NCBI GenBank assembly: GCA_946404285.1
Contig: CAMJDC010000007.1
Span: forward strand, 1 to 33,936
Length of the DNA stretch: 33,936 bases
From: an uncultured bacterium
GTDB taxonomy: Bacteria; Patescibacteriota; Gracilibacteria; Absconditabacterales; Absconditicoccaceae
Direction of reading: 5' to 3'
Positions 30,301 to 33,936 of this stretch are shown here, piece by piece; positions within the stretch are counted from its first letter, which is position 1, and each line of letters opens with the position of its first letter. The position numbers and the translations under genes were made by a program. The notes below the pieces were generated by a model. It did no database searches. It was not told the origin of the DNA and saw only the letters and a list, made by a program, of their open reading frames with translations.

Positions 30301-31976
30301 TCTACAAATGGATCATATCTGCTTCATCATCGAAAAATCTCGCTGATTGTCATTATATCTTTTCTCGCATTTGAACAATCTGCTATGTCAGAATCTCCTT
30401 CTTGTGGGGAATCTTCGGGAGATATTCAATAATCAATTATTTCGTTTGCTGATGTATATAAAACTCATGGATTAGCATAATTGTATGTATCATCTGAAAG
30501 ATTTTCATCATCATTTGATGCTGACCAAGTGACGATAGGTCAGTTTTCAGTCAAAATTTTATGAAACGATACTCCATAGTCATCTCTTTTATTTACTCGA
30601 TATTCATGTGCGTAGAATGAATCAACCTTTTCTCATGAGAGAAGTAAAGAAATCTGAATTTCATCCGTGTCTGAAATAGAAAACTGTGGATAGTTTCACT
30701 CATTAAGTAAAATGTTTACGTTTCAACTAAAATCAAACATTTCATTTGAATCAGCGATAATTAAGAAATCGTTTGCTGGAATTTGTATATTTTGATAGAT
30801 ATAATTCGTTTTATCGTCTGAAAATATATGTCATGAAAGTTCCATATCTCAAAGAAAATCTTTATCTCAAATATTGAAAATTTCTATCCATTCATCTTCA
30901 TCATCGTAGAAAACTTCGGAAATAATTAAGTTAAAATCTGAATTTTCTCACGTTATGTTTCAAGTTCATGTTTCATCTCCAATTCAAGAATCATTTCAAG
31001 TTCAAGTTTGATCTCAACTTCATGGAATGTTTGAGTCTCACGTTCAAATTCAAGTATTATCTCATGTTCAAGGATTTTCTCAAGTTCATGAATTATCTCA
31101 ATTGTAAGGATAGTCTGATGGTCAATTTCATATCCATGGATTTCAACTTTTTATGATTATTTTTCATGGATTAGCTATAAAATTTCATGTAATATTGAAA
31201 GTATCATCTGTTGTTGTGATTTGAATTTCTCGTCAGTTGTCGTAAATTCTTTGGAAAGTTGGACGTGGTTTGTTTGTTGGAATTTGATTATTACTAACTG
31301 TAGATTTCTCTACATTGAACGTATCTATTTCAATTCATGAATATATCAGACTAACTGAAATTTCATCTGAATCTGCAATATTAAATCATGCGTTATTTAC
31401 TGATAAAATTTCGTCATTAATTAATCAAATTTCTGTTTTATCTGCTAGAATTATTGAGGAATATGCGGAAATGTTCAAATTTTTAGTATATAATGAAGAT
31501 TTGGCTCATGAAAGACTTAATTTTCAAGAAAAATCTTTATTGGAAAGGTTTGTAATCTCTATTCGTTCTGTAGTTCAAAGTCGGTAAATTTCGGAGATGA
31601 TTAGGTTTGGTGTGTCTATGTTCTGCAATTCGATTTCATCTTGTCATTCTGAACAAAGTGAAAAATTCATGAATATATTGTCATCAACCCTCTCGTCACT
31701 TTGCGACACTCCACCCGTCAGTGGAGAAATTTCGCTCCCTGTTAGGGGAGCCGCCGAAGGCTGAGGGGTTGCTTCAAGATCTCACTGTCATTCTGAGTGT
31801 AACGAAGAATCTTGTGTGTTTGTATTCATTTCTCACATAAGATCCTTCACTTCATTTCATTCCGTTCAAGATGACAAATTATTAAGGGTCACCTCCAATT
31901 CTTGAGCAATACTTAAATTAAAAATAAGAGGAAAAAAAGATAATCGTAAAGCTACGACTAAGCGAAGTTTTTTCAT
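27390..31976 (-). CDS. Giant secreted protein (~1528 aa) with lamin-tail-like domains, Gly-rich linker and staphylococcal-nuclease (SNase) domain
   Basis: One frame of 1529 codons with TGA=Gly, ATG to TAA. N-terminal signal-like segment; LIISEIYRLGTTERIEITNLSNKDFSGKLSLSG and LIISEVFYDDEDEWIEIFN (LTD); SNase VKVYSVIDGDTFRYRKEDGSLQSVRLLGVDAPES...TLEFDPNSSSDAYGRMLAYVYLNGKLVNETLIAEGYAKEY...QAEENAKKSEKGLWS. Confidence 0.85.
29685..29728. repeat. Half-copy of family 1 repeat inside CDS
   Basis: GTCATTCTGAGGAGCTTGTTCCGAAAAATCTTGTGTATTTCACG. Confidence 0.55.
31643..31771. repeat. Half family 1 repeat (31643-31675) followed by family 2-like palindrome (31684-31771) inside CDS
   Basis: GTCATTCTGAACAAAGTGAAAAATTCATGAA then TCAACCCTCTCGTCACTTTGCGAC...CTCCACCCGTCAGTGGAG...GCTCCCTGTTAGGGGAGCCGCCGAAGGCTGAGGGGTTG. 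Confidence 0.7.
31787..31875. repeat. Complete family 1 palindromic element inside N-terminal coding region of the LTD/SNase gene
   Basis: GTCATTCTGAGTGTAACGAAGAATCTTGTGTG...CACATAAGATCCTTCACTTCATTTCATTCCGTTCAAGATGAC. Confidence 0.85.
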
Positions 31977-32003
31977 TTTTTAATGAAAATATGTAAGTAA
32001 AAA

Positions 32004-33110
32004 TTATTTCAATATTTCATTTAATATTGTATGTTTAGCTTTTCAAATTTCTTTATGAATATCTGTTAAAATTTCTAGCTTATGATAATCTTTGAGTGAA
32101 ATAAGAGCATCATGTAAATCTTGTGTCGTAGTTGGTTTAGATTGTTCAACCATAATGTCGTTAAAATTTTTTACATACCGTTCAGCATTAAGTTTCTGGT
32201 CGTGTGTTCGAGGTATTGGAACTATGATACTTTTCAGATTAAATAATTTTTGTTCTGCAAGTGAAGTAGTTCATCCACGAGTGAGAGAAATATCGCAGTG
32301 CTGGTATAAAATTCACATATCGTATTGCGAAAGAAAGTCATATGTTGTAACGGAAGGAAACTCTTTAAAAATTTGTTTGAGGTCTTCGTTTAGTTTTCCA
32401 AGGATTATGTGATAATGGAATGATTCACGTAAGGCTTTATTCTCTTTGAGTAAATCAGCCAAACATTCATAAAGTTTTTTGGAACCTTGGGATCATCACA
32501 TTACGAGAATGGATGGCTTTCCATCTTTTTTTTCAGCTTTTAGATAATTTGTTAATTCTGAATTTGAATTTCAGGTTGGAACTATTTCATCAGATAATAT
32601 TTGTCCGACCACGATAGCTCATGGAAAAACTCAGTCAAATCCGCAAAATGATTGTTTGGAGAACTTATTTCAGATTCTGTTTACTAATCATGGTTTCACA
32701 TCTGATTCGTGAACATAAATTGGTTTACACAAAAATCTTGCAGCAAAAACTACTGGTAAAGCCACATATCATCATTTACAAAAAACTACATCAGTTTTAG
32801 ACTTTCGTAGGTAGAATATTGATTGAAAAAATCATCCTGCAAAAAGAAACAAATCTCTGATATTTTTTAGGCGAGATTTTAGAGGAGTCTCCCTACGCCA
32901 TTTTCATGATAAAATAGAAATAAATCTGACTTTATCTCAAAATTTTGCTGCTGTTTCTTGTTCTAGTGAATTTTTTGATCAGAATCGGATTATTTCTTTG
33001 ACTTGATCTGAATATTTTGGCTCTGAAATTATAGTTTCGATTAGAGATTTAATAGGAAAAACGTGTCATCCCGTTCCACCTCAAGCCATAACTATTGTCT
33101 TCTTTTTCAT
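32004..33110 (-). CDS. murG: UDP-N-acetylglucosamine--N-acetylmuramyl-(pentapeptide) pyrophosphoryl-undecaprenol N-acetylglucosamine transferase
   Basis: 369 codons with TGA=Gly; MKKKTIVMA[G]GGTG[G]HVFPIKSLIE...[48 protein letters not shown]...SILVMGGSQGSKKL...CDISLTRGGTTSLAEQKLFNLKSIIVPIPRTHDQKLNAERYV. Confidence 0.93.
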
Positions 33111-33224
33111 TATTTCAAAGTAGACATTGTTAAATACAGTGTCTAGTATTGTCAATTTATGTAAAAAATTCAAGAGGAAGATTCAGAAAATGAATTAAAA
33201 TTATAATATTTTCTAACTATGTTC

Positions 33225-33936
33225 TATTTTAAAATATTTAGATTTTCAAAAGCATCTTTAGCTGTAGAATAACTTCATCAATTACTTGATAATGTTACAG
33301 ATTTTCATGTAGATTGTGTTATTATAGGGATAATATCATCGATTATTGGAGTAAAATAAAATACTCTACTTTTTCGTAGATTATAATCATTTGATTTTCA
33401 ATTATTTAATTTTTCTTTTTCTTTTTTTATTTTTTTCTGTACTCAGTCTCGATTATAACTGTTTATTTTTCATCAAAATAAAATTGTAACAGCTGATGGA
33501 ATAGCGTCTTTTATAATATTGAAAAATCCATTATAAATTATTTTTACATTATTGTCAGATAAATCTAGTGTTACTGCATTTCAATTTTGTTTTATTATAT
33601 TATTTTTGATTAAAGAGGTAATTAAAGAAGATTTAGCCATTATTTTATTAAAATCTATTTTTCATGTATATTTTCCTAATTCCGAATCATTTGAAAAATT
33701 ATCCCAAACTTTTTTTAGTCATGATTCAACTCATGACTTTAATAAAGCCTCCTTTATTTCTACTTTTTGTTTACCATTTTCTGGTGCTTGTGGGTTTGTA
33801 CCATTATTAGGTTGATTTACTTGTGGAGTTTCAGTAGTTTGTGGTGGTTGATTTGTTTGATTATCGGTAGATTGCTGTGGTTGATTTGTTTGTCATGGTG
33901 TTATTGGTACAAATCGTTCATTTTTATATAGTTCTA
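33225..33936 (-). CDS. Hypothetical protein, Q/N/T/P-rich N-terminal region (5' end beyond window)
   Basis: Open frame to window edge with TGA=Gly: ...FVPITPGQTNQPQQSTDNQTNQPPQTTETPQVNQPNNGTNPQAPENGKQKVEIKEALLKSGVESGLKKVWDNFSNDSELGKYTGKIDFNKIMAKSS...FENLNILK*. Confidence 0.65.

Noticed and set aside
30950-31140. CAAGTTCATG/TTCAAG tandem-like sequence as a non-coding satellite
   Set aside because: It lies in the open frame of the LTD/SNase gene and translates into a Gly/Thr/Asp/Asn linker via TGA=Gly.
613-33110. Interpretation of TGA-interrupted genes as pseudogenes
   Set aside because: Interruptions are only TGA, fall at conserved glycines (S12, MurG, RsmA, VirB4), and every frame is intact from start to TAA/TAG; code 25 explains all of them.
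1-33936. UGA=Trp (genetic code 4) instead of Gly
   Set aside because: TGA occupies known glycine positions (GGTGGH of MurG, Walker A GxGKS, RsmA EIGPGKG), and TGG is used where tryptophan is expected.
1-33936. tRNA-Gly(UCA) needed to decode UGA
   Set aside because: Only tRNA-Leu(CAA) is recognisable in this window; the decoding tRNA must be elsewhere.

Overview
The window comes from a low-GC bacterium that reads UGA as glycine (genetic code 25, as in the CPR/Patescibacteria lineages Gracilibacteria/BD1-5 and Absconditabacteria/SR1). The supplied ORF track uses standard stops, so most real genes are cut into short pieces. Re-reading with TGA=Gly and only TAA/TAG as stops gives about 22 continuous CDSs: ribosomal protein S12, three SLH-domain surface proteins (one a 1068-aa S-layer-like protein), HflX, a PD-(D/E)XK nuclease with a cysteine cluster, a T4SS-like block (pilin-like membrane protein plus VirB4/TraC ATPase), a degenerate PriA-like protein, DUF2461 and DUF559 proteins, a HigA-like HTH protein, RsmA/KsgA, a RimO/MiaB-type methylthiotransferase, an L,D-transpeptidase, a ~1528-aa secreted lamin-tail/SNase protein, MurG and tRNA-Leu(CAA). 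The most interesting signal is a family of palindromic repeats (GTCATTCTGAGCGTAGCGAAGAATCTT...CAGAATGAC). They occur between genes but also in-frame inside at least three protein-coding genes, where they are read through with TGA as Gly; some are nested inside each other. Other notable signals are a candidate structured leader RNA shared upstream of two surface-protein genes, strong TGA-codon depletion in the first half of the S-layer gene, a three-unit T4SS-pilin-like protein, and an orphan HigA-like gene with repeated operator-like sites. All product names are my reading of translated motifs; no searches were run.
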